Source: JAUWCL01 sp964599375 (lineage in GTDB: Bacteria > Krumholzibacteriota > Krumholzibacteriia > Krumholzibacteriales > Krumholzibacteriaceae). Taken from it: a stretch of DNA of 64,000 bases. The stretch spans positions 62,001 to 126,000 of the forward strand of contig CAZREW010000007.1 of NCBI GenBank assembly GCA_964599375.1. The letters run 5' to 3'. A model generated the notes under the pieces. The model was not told the DNA's origin, searched no databases, and was given only the letters and a program-made list of their open reading frames with translations. Both the position numbers and the translations under genes were made by a program. Below are positions 15,598 to 23,714 of this stretch, piece after piece (the stretch's first letter is position 1; every line of letters starts with the position of its first letter).

Positions 15598-17513
15598 TGC
15601 GCAATCCCTCTTTTCGCATAACGCTTGTGATACTCATCGCCACCGTGATCCTGCCGGCGATTCCTTCCGGACCGGCCGCATCACCCGGCGATACCGTCCT
15701 TGAGGGAGTGCCGTTCCGGTACTCACCGCCTGCCGGATATGTAGAGGAATTCGGAGCGGCAGACATCCCGGTCTCCATCGCCGTGGACGGCGTGCAGGCC
15801 TATGCTGGAACCTCGGCGGAGCTTCGAGCCGCGCCCCCGATGATCAAGATAGAACGTGCCGGCATGCACAAAGTAAGCATCAACGCCGGCGGGAAGACAT
15901 GGGAGGTGCGGACCAGGGCCGTAAACGGCCTGCTCTCCCTCCTGCCCCCCCTGATAGCGATTGTCTTCGCCCTTGTCTTCAGGCAGGTGATCGTGGCTCT
16001 GCTCGCGGGGGTCTGGCTCGGATCGTTCATCCTCTGGGATTTCCAGCCTCTCGCTTCCCTCCTCCACGTGATCGACTACTATATCGTCGGTACGATGTCC
16101 AGTCCCGGGGAGGGAGTGGACCATGTCTCGATCGTTGTCTTCACCCTACTGCTCGGAGGCATGGTAGGCATCACCTCGCGGATGGGCGGGATGCAGGGGA
16201 TAGTTGACAGGGTGTCCCGCCTCGCGACGACTCCGAAGCGGGGTCAGCTGACAACCTGGCTCCTCGGGGTCCTGATCTTTTTCGACGACTATACGAACAC
16301 GCTGATCGTCGGGAACTCGATGCGGCCCCTGACCGACAAGCTGAGGATATCAAGGGAGAAACTCTCCTATATAGTGGACTCCACGGCCGCTCCCGTGACC
16401 GTGCTGGCCGTGATCACGAGCTGGATAGGATTCCAGATCTCGCTGATAAGCCAGTCCTTCGTCTCGCTCGGCGTCGATCGCAATCCTCTCGGCACATTCA
16501 TATCCGCGATCCCTTACAACTTCTATCCCGTGCTCGCGATACTGTTCGTGCTGGTGATCATCCTCTCTGGCAGGGACTTCTCGCTGATGTACAAGGCGGA
16601 AAGGCGCGCCAGGAAGACGGGGAAACTCTCAAGCGACTCCGCTGTCCCGATATCCGACATGGATGCCGAGAGCATCGCTACCGCCCCGGGAGCCATCCCT
16701 CGTTTCATCAACGGCGTTCTTCCCATCTCGACCGTGGTTATCGTCACGGTGGCGGGGCTTGTCGCGACGGGAAGGGCATCCCTGGCCGCGGAAGGGCTCC
16801 CGGACGCCGGCCTGCTCGATATCATAAAGGGATCAGACTCGTTCAGGGCGCTGCTCTGGGCGTCTTCCTCGGGGTGCCTTGTCGCGGCGGCACTGGCCCT
16901 CAGCCAGAAGCTGCTCGATCTCACGCACACGGTGATGGCGCTCGTCAACGGGATAAAGTCTATGGTACCGGCGATGATCATCCTTGTACTCGCGTGGTGC
17001 ATCGGAAAAGTCTGCACTGAGATCAGGACTGCCGATTATCTTGTGCATCACCTCTCCGGGATCATCTCCCCGCGCTTTCTCCCGATGCTCGTATTTCTTC
17101 TGGCCGTGGGCATATCATTCTCCACCGGCACATCGTGGGGCACGATGTCGATCCTCACTCCGATAGTCATACCGCTGGTCTACGGCACATTCGCCAGCTC
17201 AACGGGAGAGGGAGCGGCGCTCGACCGCATCCTCTACTCTTCGATCGCCGCGATCCTGGCGGGTGCCGTGTTCGGCGACCACTGCTCCCCGATATCGGAC
17301 ACGACCATAATGTCCTCGATGGCATCCGGAGCGGACCACGTCGATCATGTACGCACACAGCTTCCCTACGCTCTTGCCGTGGGTGCCATCTCGATCGTCT
17401 TCGGGTACCTCCTGCTCGCCTCTGGACTCTCCCCCGTCCTGTCCCTGGTGAGCGGCACGGCTGCAATGGTCGCACTGGTAATGTCAGTCGGACGGCCCGT
17501 CGACAAAGACTGA
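15597..17513 (+). CDS. NhaC-family Na+/H+ antiporter with an extra N-terminal exported domain
   Basis: A 638-residue inner-membrane transporter. Residues 1-28 look like a signal peptide, and residues about 29-110 form a non-membrane domain with an Ig-like flavour (DTVLEGVPFRYSPPAGY... KVSINAGGKTWEV). The multi-helix NhaC body then begins (LLPPLIAIVFALVFRQ). Family hallmarks include FFDDYTNTLIVGNSMRPL, the acid-rich ion site, plus FSTGTSWGTMSIL and GDHCSPISDTT near the end. NhaC proteins usually exchange Na+ for H+; some relatives move amino or organic acids. The gene overlaps the DUF362 stop. The N-terminal domain is unusual for the family. Confidence 0.88.
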   Translation: MRNPSFRITLVILIATVILPAIPSGPAASPGDTVLEGVPFRYSPPAGYVEEFGAADIPVSIAVDGVQAYAGTSAELRAAPPMIKIERAGMHKVSINAGGKTWEVRTRAVNGLLSLLPPLIAIVFALVFRQVIVALLAGVWLGSFILWDFQPLASLLHVIDYYIVGTMSSPGEGVDHVSIVVFTLLLGGMVGITSRMGGMQGIVDRVSRLATTPKRGQLTTWLLGVLIFFDDYTNTLIVGNSMRPLTDKLRISREKLSYIVDSTAAPVTVLAVITSWIGFQISLISQSFVSLGVDRNPLGTFISAIPYNFYPVLAILFVLVIILSGRDFSLMYKAERRARKTGKLSSDSAVPISDMDAESIATAPGAIPRFINGVLPISTVVIVTVAGLVATGRASLAAEGLPDAGLLDIIKGSDSFRALLWASSSGCLVAAALALSQKLLDLTHTVMALVNGIKSMVPAMIILVLAWCIGKVCTEIRTADYLVHHLSGIISPRFLPMLVFLLAVGISFSTGTSWGTMSILTPIVIPLVYGTFASSTGEGAALDRILYSSIAAILAGAVFGDHCSPISDTTIMSSMASGADHVDHVRTQLPYALAVGAISIVFGYLLLASGLSPVLSLVSGTAAMVALVMSVGRPVDKD

Positions 17514-17588
17514 ACATCGCCGGGACCGACATGCTTAGCCTTTGTGAACCAAGGCAAAGATCAGGCTGACGATCGGGTTCCTTCTCCA

Positions 17589-17617
17589 TTGAACAAAGGC
17601 GGTTGTTCTACTATATT
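17589..17617 (+). promoter_or_regulatory. Sigma70-type promoter of the MATE gene
   Basis: TTGAAC at 17589-17594 and TATATT at 17612-17617 are 17 nt apart. Transcription would start near 17624, which excludes the upstream in-frame start at 17603 and supports the ATG at 17666. Confidence 0.65.
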
Positions 17618-17665
17618 CCACATTCCTGCCGTTTAGACCAGTTCGAAACCACGAAGGCAGTCCTT

Positions 17666-18994
17666 ATGACCGGATCAGAGATGAACAGAGAGATCATACG
17701 GCTTTCCCTGCCAGTCATAGCTGGCATGATCTCCCATACCACGCTGAACATCGTTGACACTGCCATGGTCGGCCGGCTAGGCGATGTCGCCCTTGCATCC
17801 GTCGGCCTGGGCTCGTTCATGATCCTCGTTGCGGTGCTCGTCTTCGGCGCGCTCAGCATCGGCACGCAGGCCCTGACCTCCAGACGCCTCGGGGAGGGCC
17901 GGAACGATGAGTACCCCCGCATCGTATCCAGCTCCCTCTTGCTCGCGCTGACGGTGGGCATCGCCGCCTCGGCGGCGGGATACCTGTTCACGCCCCTGAT
18001 ATTCTCACTCCTTTCAAAAGACATGGGTGTCGTCGCCACTGGTATACCCTACATGGAGATCAGGTTCCTCGGACTGGTAACGATGGTCCTGATATTTACT
18101 CTGAGGGGATTCGTATTCGGCGTCGCCAGGGTACGGCTTGACATGACCGTCTCGATACTGATCAACCTGCTCAACATACTGCTCAACTGGATCTTCATAT
18201 TCGGCAAGCTGGGATTCCCCAGGCTCGAGGTGCGGGGAGCGGCGATCGCCTCGGTGATCTCCACTACCATCGGCCTTGCGGTCTACCTCGTCCTTGTGCA
18301 CCGGAGGATCCTTGGCCCGATCTCGCTCCGAGCAAGACGCCTGCTCTCACGGGAGATCATGAGCTCGATAGCGCGCATCTCGGCGCCGAGAGCGGTGCAG
18401 AGCGTTTCGATCGTCGGATTCCTTGTCTTCCTCAGTTTCATCGGAAGGATAGGCGTCAGGGAGCTGGCGATCAGCAACATCATATTCAAGGCGTTCAATC
18501 TCTCTTTCATGATCGGGATGTCGGTCGGGGTGGCCTCAGCCACCCTCGTCGGCAGGAGCCTGGGACAGGGCCGGGCGGAGCTGGCGTCACGGTATGGCTG
18601 GAGGTCGGCGACCATCGGGGCGGTAATGATGGGTATCGTCGGCGCCCTCTTCATGTTCTTCCCCAGGCGGATAATGGGCATCTTCTCCGACTCCCCGGAC
18701 ACAGTCGAGCTGGGCGTGACAGCGTTCAGGTTGCTCGGAGCGTTCCAGCTTGTCGACGGAATAGGCATCGTCCTGTCGCGCACCCTCCAGGGAGCGGGAA
18801 GCACGATGTACGTGATGGCCTCCGAGATGATCTGCGTCTGGATCGTCATGATCCCCTTCTCCTGGCTTGCCGTAGTGCGTTTCGGAGGAGGCATGACACT
18901 TGCCTGGATGGGCCTTTACCTGTATATGATAGTCTTCTCCCTGATGATGGCCTGGAAGTTCCGCGAGGGCGGCTGGAAAAAGGTCAGGATCTGA
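17666..18994 (+). CDS. MATE-family multidrug/cation efflux transporter
   Basis: A 442-residue polytopic membrane protein with about 12 predicted hydrophobic segments. LSLPVIAGMISHTTLNIVDT near the start and FMIGMSVGVASATLVGRSLG in the second half are the repeated MATE signatures; LGSFMILVAVLVFGALSIGTQ and FQLVDGIGIVLSRTLQGAGST also fit. MATE proteins export organic cations in exchange for Na+ or H+. The start is set by the promoter position. It stands alone between the NhaC gene and the ArsR operon; an NorM-like role is likely, but the substrate is unknown. Confidence 0.93.
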   Translation: MTGSEMNREIIRLSLPVIAGMISHTTLNIVDTAMVGRLGDVALASVGLGSFMILVAVLVFGALSIGTQALTSRRLGEGRNDEYPRIVSSSLLLALTVGIAASAAGYLFTPLIFSLLSKDMGVVATGIPYMEIRFLGLVTMVLIFTLRGFVFGVARVRLDMTVSILINLLNILLNWIFIFGKLGFPRLEVRGAAIASVISTTIGLAVYLVLVHRRILGPISLRARRLLSREIMSSIARISAPRAVQSVSIVGFLVFLSFIGRIGVRELAISNIIFKAFNLSFMIGMSVGVASATLVGRSLGQGRAELASRYGWRSATIGAVMMGIVGALFMFFPRRIMGIFSDSPDTVELGVTAFRLLGAFQLVDGIGIVLSRTLQGAGSTMYVMASEMICVWIVMIPFSWLAVVRFGGGMTLAWMGLYLYMIVFSLMMAWKFREGGWKKVRI

Positions 18995-19039
18995 AACTCT
19001 CCACAAGTAATAATAACTACATAATACTAAACTAATCCC

Positions 19040-19068
19040 TTGACATGCCTGTCATATTATAATATTAG
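19040..19068 (+). promoter_or_regulatory. Promoter of the ArsR operon with overlapping palindrome
   Basis: TTGACA at 19040-19045 and TATTAG at 19063-19068 are 17 nt apart. A perfect 12-nt palindrome, ATATTATAATAT at 19054-19065, overlaps the -10 region and could be the operator for the ArsR-family protein encoded just downstream. Confidence 0.6.
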
Positions 19069-19094
19069 TATGCGAGAATCAGAAAGGAGCGGAC

Positions 19095-19496
19095 TTGGCC
19101 GCCAAAAACGATAAGGATGCATTCGGCGAGATCGCCAGCAGGCTCAGGGCCATGTCGGACCCCGCGAGGCTGGCGATAATCCATTGCCTGTGCGGGGGCG
19201 AGAAGAACGTATCGCGCATCGTCGACGAGACGGGCTACGGCCAGGCCTGCGTTTCAAAACATCTGAGCATACTGCGTCGGCACGAGCTGGTCAGAACCCG
19301 GCGGGATCACAGGAAGATCTTCTACAGCCTTACCAGCACCCTTCCCGAGGATATCTGCCGAATGGTCTGCAGATCGATCGAAGGAACGACGACAGATCGA
19401 CTGGACGCGCTGCGCAGTTTTTATCCGCGTCAGTCGGCGGGGGAGACCGGTTTCTCCCCTGTCGGCCGGCCGGCTGGCACAAGAGAAACGGAATGA
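19095..19496 (+). CDS. ArsR/SmtB-family transcriptional repressor
   Basis: A 133-residue winged-helix regulator. LRAMSDPARLAIIHCL opens the fold, the recognition helix is TGYGQACVSKHLSILRR, and the wing is VRTRRDHRKIFYSL. Cysteines at CLCGG and CRMVCRS may bind metals or metalloids, but the classical ELCVCDL site of arsenic sensors is not present. The C-terminal tail after LRSFYPR is of no recognised type. The start is TTG at 19095 with AAAGGAG at 19083-19089. It heads an operon with the UGA-containing mini-gene and the FmdB-like gene, and probably represses it. Confidence 0.9.
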   Translation: MAAKNDKDAFGEIASRLRAMSDPARLAIIHCLCGGEKNVSRIVDETGYGQACVSKHLSILRRHELVRTRRDHRKIFYSLTSTLPEDICRMVCRSIEGTTTDRLDALRSFYPRQSAGETGFSPVGRPAGTRETE

Positions 19497-19558
19497 GCTA
19501 TCATATATCGAGGACCTTCGACGACAACCTTCACACCGGCTTAGAGGAAGTGTGACCT

Positions 19559-19726
19559 ATGGGAGAGATCCTGCAGGTTCTGGCGTTCCTGGCGGTATGG
19601 ATAGTCATAATGAAGATAGTGCTGCCCCGCATGGGCGTCCCCACCTGAATGAGCGGGACGTGCGATACCGGGGACCGGTATGAGGATAAAAAGGACAAGA
19701 AAGAAAAGGACAGCGGAGGAGCATAG
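19559..19726 (+). CDS. Candidate small membrane selenoprotein (in-frame UGA at 19646-19648)
   Basis: Frame 19559-19648 encodes a 29-residue peptide with one membrane helix (MGEILQVLAFLAVWIVIMK) and ends GVPT-UGA. The frame then continues with ATG and stays open for 25 more residues to a TAG at 19724, giving MSGTCDTG and a Lys/Glu/Asp-rich tail. Read through the UGA, this is a 55-residue protein with Sec at position 30 and a Cys five residues later (U-M-S-G-T-C), a plausible redox pair just after the helix. AGAGGAAG at 19543-19550 is a good ribosome site for the first ATG, while nothing like one precedes the ATG after the UGA. A hairpin 17 nt after the UGA fits the bacterial SECIS pattern. The alternative is two tiny genes with reinitiation at UGAATG, or a 29-residue peptide only. 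Confidence 0.6.
19665..19681 (+). promoter_or_regulatory. Candidate bacterial SECIS hairpin
   Basis: ATACCGG (19665-19671) and CCGGTAT (19675-19681) form a perfect 7-bp stem with the loop GGA. The loop starts 23 nt after the in-frame UGA, and G occupies its first two positions, both as expected for bacterial SECIS elements read by SelB. Its base-pairing is fully contained in coding sequence, as in bacteria. Confidence 0.55.
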
Positions 19727-19900
19727 ATGCCGATCTACGAATACAGATGTGAAGCCTGCGGGAGACGGTTCGAGGAGCTCGTAATGAACTCCTCTCAGAA
19801 GGTCGTCTGTCCCGACTGCGAGAGCGAAGATGTAGAGAGGGAACTCTCCCTTTTCGCCAGCTCCACGGGCGGGTGCGCCCCGTCGGGAGGTTTCGGCTGA
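19727..19900 (+). CDS. FmdB-type zinc-ribbon protein
   Basis: A 57-residue protein beginning MPIYEYRCEACGRRFEELV, the exact pattern of the FmdB/CxxC putative regulatory family, with a second pair in VVCPDCES. Together the four Cys make a zinc ribbon. The C-terminus is the Ser/Gly-rich SSTGGCAPSGGFG often seen in these proteins. Members are linked by name to formamide and amide metabolism but their role is unclear. The ATG directly follows the TAG of the preceding frame (gcaTAGATG), with CGGAGGAG upstream, and a terminator follows 52 nt after the stop. Confidence 0.9.
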   Translation: MPIYEYRCEACGRRFEELVMNSSQKVVCPDCESEDVERELSLFASSTGGCAPSGGFG

Positions 19901-19951
19901 AACCCGTTTAGATAGAGCGGCGGTCCGCCGCTCAGAGACCGGCAAGACGAA

Positions 19952-19989
19952 GGGCCGTCCGCCTCAAAGGCTGACGGCCCATTTATTTT
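19952..19989 (+). terminator. Rho-independent terminator of the ArsR operon
   Basis: GGGCCGTC and GACGGCCC form the outer 8-bp stem; inside it GCCT/AGGC continues the helix after one mismatch, with a CAA loop. ATTTATTTT follows. It also lies just ahead of the convergent tRNA-Glu. Confidence 0.8.
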
Positions 19990-20063
19990 GGTAGCCCCTA
20001 GGGGAGTCGAACCCCTGATTCATGGCTGAGAACCATGCGTCCTGACCACTAGACTAAGGGGCC
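19989..20063 (-). tRNA. tRNA-Glu (anticodon CTC)
   Basis: The reverse complement is a complete 75-nt cloverleaf with encoded CCA. The acceptor is GGCCCCT pairing with AGGGGCT (one G-U), the T loop GGTTCGACTCC is standard, and the anticodon stem CATGG/CCATG encloses TTCTCAG, so CTC reads Glu GAG. Confidence 0.95.
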
Positions 20064-20074
20064 ATTTCATAAAA

Positions 20075-20148
20075 TGGCTGGAGAGGGAGGACTCGAACCC
20101 CCATCGGCTGATCCAGAGTCAGCTGTCCTACCGTTGGACGACTCTCCA
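20075..20148 (-). tRNA. tRNA-Gln (anticodon CTG)
   Basis: The reverse complement is a 74-nt cloverleaf with encoded CCA. The acceptor is TGGAGAG/CTCTCCA with discriminator G, the anticodon stem GCTGA/TCAGC encloses CTCTGGA, and CTG reads Gln CAG. It lies 11 nt from tRNA-Glu and in the same direction, and both follow gltX. Confidence 0.95.
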
Positions 20149-20210
20149 GAGAAAGTACATGACAAGTTACAATATTTGATGCGCCTGCGCAATATCCTTT
20201 GTCAAAAAAA

Positions 20211-21761
20211 TCAGCGTGTCGCCCGGGCGGCTTTCCTTAGCCGCTCGACCGTCTTCTCCTTGCCAAGAAGGACGATCACCTGGAAGATATCGGGAGATAC
20301 GGTACCCCCCGTAAGGGCGACCCTGCACGGATGGATCAGCTCCCCCGCCTCTATCCCCATCTCGTCGGCCAGAGACCTTACGGCCTCCTCGACCTTCTCC
20401 CTGTCGAAATAGCTCAGCCCCTCGAGGGCGTCGGCCAGCTTCCCGAGGCGTCCCGGCGTCTCCTTGCGCGCGAGATGTGTCTCCACCGCGTTCTTATCGA
20501 CCTCGTAGTCGTCCCTGTAGAAGTAACCGACCTGACCGGGGACATCCTTGAGGAGTTTGAGCCTGTTGCCCAGAGCCTCTATTATAAGGTAAAGGCGGCC
20601 CAGCTCGTCTCCGGCCGGCTTCTCGCCGTCTCCGGACAGCGGCTCCGTGCCGGGGATCAGCTTCAGGTCGACCGGTTTCTCCAGATCGACATGAAAATCG
20701 CCCGGGATGTAGCCCTCGTCCCTGAGCACTTGGTAGACGTGCATCACCTTCTGCGCCGGCGTCAGCCTCTTGAAATGCTCCGCGTTGATATACTCCATCT
20801 TCCCGTTATCAAACATCGCCGGGGTCTTCGACACCTTTTTCAGCGAGAATCTGTCTATGAGCGCCTTGCGGGAGAATAGCTCCTGGCGGTCGTCAAACGA
20901 CCATCCGAGAAGAGCCAGATAGTTGACCATCGCGTCGGGGAGGTACTGTTTCTCGGCGTACCAGTCTACCGAGACCGCCCCGTGCCTCTTGCTCAGCCTT
21001 GTCCTGTCGCTCCCCAGGATCATCGGAAGGTGCGCGAACTTCGGGACCCTGTATCCGAGAGACAGGTAGATATGGACCTGTCGCGGTGTGTTGGAGAGAT
21101 GGTCGTCGCCCCTTATCACATGACTGATCTTCATCCGCGCGTCATCGACGACGACGGCGAAATTATATGTGGGCAGCCCGTCGGATTTTATAAGGACGAA
21201 ATCGTCGAGCTCGGAATTAGCTATCGTGAAATCACCCCTGACGATATCCCTGAACCGCACCTCGCCCCCTTCAGGCATCCTGAAGCGAAGTACGTTCGGC
21301 TCCCCGGCCCGGATCCTCTCGTCAGCCTCCTCCACGGACATCGACCTGCAGAGGCCATCGTATTTTATCGGGAGCTTCTTCTCTTTCTGCTCGAGCTTGA
21401 GTCCCTCGAGCCTCTCGGGCGCGCAGAAACAGTGGTACGCTTTCCCCTCGTCGATCAGTCTGGCCGCGTCGGTGTGATAGAACACGCCCCTGGCGGACTG
21501 CACGTACGGGCCGTAATCGCCTCCCACGTCGGGGCCCTCATCCCAGTCCAGCCCCAGCCACCGCATGCCCCTGAGGATCCCCTCATACGATTCGTGGGTC
21601 GAGCGCTGGGCATCGGTATCCTCTATCCGCAGGACGAACACGCCCCCGGTCTTCCTCGCGTACAGCCAGTTGTACAGAGCGGTCCTCGCTCCCCCGACAT
21701 GCAGATGGCCGGTAGGGCTGGGCGCGAACCTCACTCTTACAGTGTCTTCACCTGCGGTCAT
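20211..21761 (-). CDS. gltX: Glutamyl-tRNA synthetase
   Basis: A 516-residue class I aminoacyl-tRNA synthetase charging tRNA-Glu with glutamate. The HIGH-type motif is in PSPTGHLHVGGARTALYNWL and the KMSKS-type motif is RLSKRHGAVS. The catalytic half is followed by the C-terminal anticodon-binding half. No glutaminyl-tRNA synthetase lies here, so a non-discriminating form that also charges tRNA-Gln, followed by GatCAB amidation, is possible but not visible from motifs. It lies directly upstream of tRNA-Gln(CTG) and tRNA-Glu(CTC) on the same strand, and the lipoprotein gene ends 4 nt before it. Confidence 0.96.
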   Translation of the reverse strand: MTAGEDTVRVRFAPSPTGHLHVGGARTALYNWLYARKTGGVFVLRIEDTDAQRSTHESYEGILRGMRWLGLDWDEGPDVGGDYGPYVQSARGVFYHTDAARLIDEGKAYHCFCAPERLEGLKLEQKEKKLPIKYDGLCRSMSVEEADERIRAGEPNVLRFRMPEGGEVRFRDIVRGDFTIANSELDDFVLIKSDGLPTYNFAVVVDDARMKISHVIRGDDHLSNTPRQVHIYLSLGYRVPKFAHLPMILGSDRTRLSKRHGAVSVDWYAEKQYLPDAMVNYLALLGWSFDDRQELFSRKALIDRFSLKKVSKTPAMFDNGKMEYINAEHFKRLTPAQKVMHVYQVLRDEGYIPGDFHVDLEKPVDLKLIPGTEPLSGDGEKPAGDELGRLYLIIEALGNRLKLLKDVPGQVGYFYRDDYEVDKNAVETHLARKETPGRLGKLADALEGLSYFDREKVEEAVRSLADEMGIEAGELIHPCRVALTGGTVSPDIFQVIVLLGKEKTVERLRKAARATR

Positions 21762-21765
21762 TCTA

Positions 21766-22707
21766 TCAGTGGTGTCCTTCCCTTACCGGCGGTTCGGGCA
21801 GGGGCCCTGCGCCGTCCATGATGTCCGCCGGCATCACCGACGAGACCAGCTCCGCATAGCTCATGCCGAATTCCTGCCGGGACGCCTCGTCCAGAGACGC
21901 TCCCTTTCCCAGGCGGCTTGCGAACCCGGTCACATCAGAGAACTCGAAATCCTCCAGCAGGATCTCGAGCATCCTGTACGCGTAGAAATATGAGAGCCTG
22001 GACATCTCCATGTCGTCTCCGGCCGATATATAGATCTCAAGCTCGTCCAGTGACGGAGAGAAGTTCTCGATGGTCGACGGGAATTGATTGATCTGCATCC
22101 GCAGCACAGGGCGTTCGCCGGCCACGTAAGACGCTGCTGCCTCTTTCATCCACACGGGGATCTTCCCACCGGAGAGGCCGTCGAGGGCCATCTGCGCCAT
22201 CCTCTGCGTCAACCCGATCTCACAGAGAGTCCTTTCAGTTATGGGATCCCATCTCTTGAGCAGGATGTCCAGAGGCTCGCTGTAGATCGTATCTCCCTTT
22301 ATCCAGGCGTAATACCACCATTCCTTTCGTGTCATCACGGCATATTCGGGGAGGTCTTTCGCCGCGATTATGACGGCCCTGCCCACTGCAGGCCTGCCGA
22401 TGTCCCGCCTGACTTTCCCGTACCCTTTCATGAGCTCGCCGAAGGTCTTGACTGCTACGAACTTGGCTATCTCCTTCGGGGGATAGCGAAGTTCCAGATC
22501 GGCGTTGGCCATGACACCGCCGGTGATGGGGTGATATTCATCGACTGTGAGGTTGTACGCCTCGATCGGCGAAAGAAGTGAATCGGGTACCCTGAAACTC
22601 TCATCGTCCGCCGCCTTCTTCTCCTTATCGCCGCCTCCGCACCCCGCCGAAAACGCCAGTGCAGCGGCAAGGAATATCATCGCTGCCGTCATCCATACGG
22701 TCCTCAT
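21766..22707 (-). CDS. Lipoprotein with a possible degenerate gluzincin-like domain
   Basis: A 313-residue exported lipoprotein. The signal peptide ends in a lipobox (ALAFSAGC), giving Cys22 or so as lipidated residue. I use the ATG at 22707 because GGAGGCG is spaced 4-5 nt ahead; an upstream ATG at 22725 would add six residues. The body contains TFGELMKGYGKVRRDIGRP and VWMKEAAASYVAGERP. That last stretch recalls the helix that follows the zinc motif in 'peptidase MA-like' proteins, but no HExxH is seen, so enzymatic function is unsupported. It sits between ilvC and gltX, in the same direction. Confidence 0.72.
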   Translation of the reverse strand: MRTVWMTAAMIFLAAALAFSAGCGGGDKEKKAADDESFRVPDSLLSPIEAYNLTVDEYHPITGGVMANADLELRYPPKEIAKFVAVKTFGELMKGYGKVRRDIGRPAVGRAVIIAAKDLPEYAVMTRKEWWYYAWIKGDTIYSEPLDILLKRWDPITERTLCEIGLTQRMAQMALDGLSGGKIPVWMKEAAASYVAGERPVLRMQINQFPSTIENFSPSLDELEIYISAGDDMEMSRLSYFYAYRMLEILLEDFEFSDVTGFASRLGKGASLDEASRQEFGMSYAELVSSVMPADIMDGAGPLPEPPVREGHH

Positions 22708-22721
22708 CTTACGCCTCCATG

Positions 22722-23714
22722 TCATCCTTCATCCTCGTGCCCGGCGAAGAGCTTCCTCACTTCGCGGCCGGCCTTCTCTATGGCAAGTCCCCTCTCCCTG
22801 TCCATCATATCCCTGAGTTCCTTTCTGCCCCCCGAGGCATCCTCGAGCCATTCGCGGGCGAACTCTCCGCTCTCTATCCTCTCGAACATCCTTCTCATAC
22901 CGTCCGAGACATCCCTGGAGACCAGCCTCTCACCGTACTTCAGGCCCCCGAACGCCGCCGTGCCGCTTATTACCTCCCTCATCCCCACCATGCCGCGCTC
23001 GATCAGCAGGTCGACTATGATCTTCAGTTCGTGCATGCATTCGAAATAGGCGACCTCGGGGCTGAACCCCTTCTCGACCAGAAGATCAAAGGCCTCCTTT
23101 ATCATCGCTGGGACGCCACCGACGAGTATCGCCTGCTCTCCGAAAAGATCGCTGAGCGCTTCCTCTCGGAAAGAAGTCTCGAAAGCGCCGATCCTGAGGC
23201 AGCCCAGTCCCTTCGCTATGCCGAGCGCGATCTCGCGGGCGCCGCCCGAAGAGTCGTTAGCGACGGCAAAAAGGCACGGCAGTCCCGATCCCTCCAGATA
23301 CGCCGAGCGAAGTGCCCTGCCCTGCCCTTTCGGCGCGACCATCACCAGGTCGAAGGGGCCGGTCTCTATCTGCCCGAATGTGACGGCGAATCCGTGAGCG
23401 AAGCAGATTGCCGAACCGTTTCTCAGAAAAGGTCCTATATCCTCTTTATAAACTTGCCCCTGGATCTCGTCGGGCAACAGGCACATCAGGACGTCCGCTG
23501 TGGCGACACCTTCCCTTACCTTCATGACATCGAACCCGTCTGTCCGCGCGGTCTCACCAGCCTTTCCGCCGGGCCTGGCCGCGACGGCGACATCGCATCC
23601 GCTGTCCCGGAGATTAAGCGCCTGAGGCCGGCCCTGGTTCCCGTATCCGAGCACGACGATCCTGCGGCCTTCGAGCGTCCCTCCCGGAACATCCTTGTCG
23701 GTCAGCACTTTCAT
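22722..23714 (-). CDS. ilvC: Ketol-acid reductoisomerase
   Basis: A 330-residue class I enzyme that makes 2,3-dihydroxy-isovalerate or its methyl analogue in valine and isoleucine synthesis. The NADPH fingerprint is VVLGYGNQGRPQALNLRDSG, later MVAPKGQGRALRSAYLEG, and the catalytic domain holds DLFGEQAILVGGVPA and ECMHELKIIVDL with the Mg-binding acidic residues. Length matches short-form KARI proteins. It is not next to ilvB, ilvN or leu genes, as it often is; instead it lies upstream of the lipoprotein and gltX genes in one direction. Start at 23714, a plain ATG. Confidence 0.95.
   Translation of the reverse strand: MKVLTDKDVPGGTLEGRRIVVLGYGNQGRPQALNLRDSGCDVAVAARPGGKAGETARTDGFDVMKVREGVATADVLMCLLPDEIQGQVYKEDIGPFLRNGSAICFAHGFAVTFGQIETGPFDLVMVAPKGQGRALRSAYLEGSGLPCLFAVANDSSGGAREIALGIAKGLGCLRIGAFETSFREEALSDLFGEQAILVGGVPAMIKEAFDLLVEKGFSPEVAYFECMHELKIIVDLLIERGMVGMREVISGTAAFGGLKYGERLVSRDVSDGMRRMFERIESGEFAREWLEDASGGRKELRDMMDRERGLAIEKAGREVRKLFAGHEDEG

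Noticed and set aside
19649..19726. A separate 25-residue gene starting at the ATG after the UGA.
   Set aside because: It has no ribosome-binding site and shares the frame of the upstream helix; Sec readthrough or reinitiation explains it better, though reinitiation cannot be excluded.
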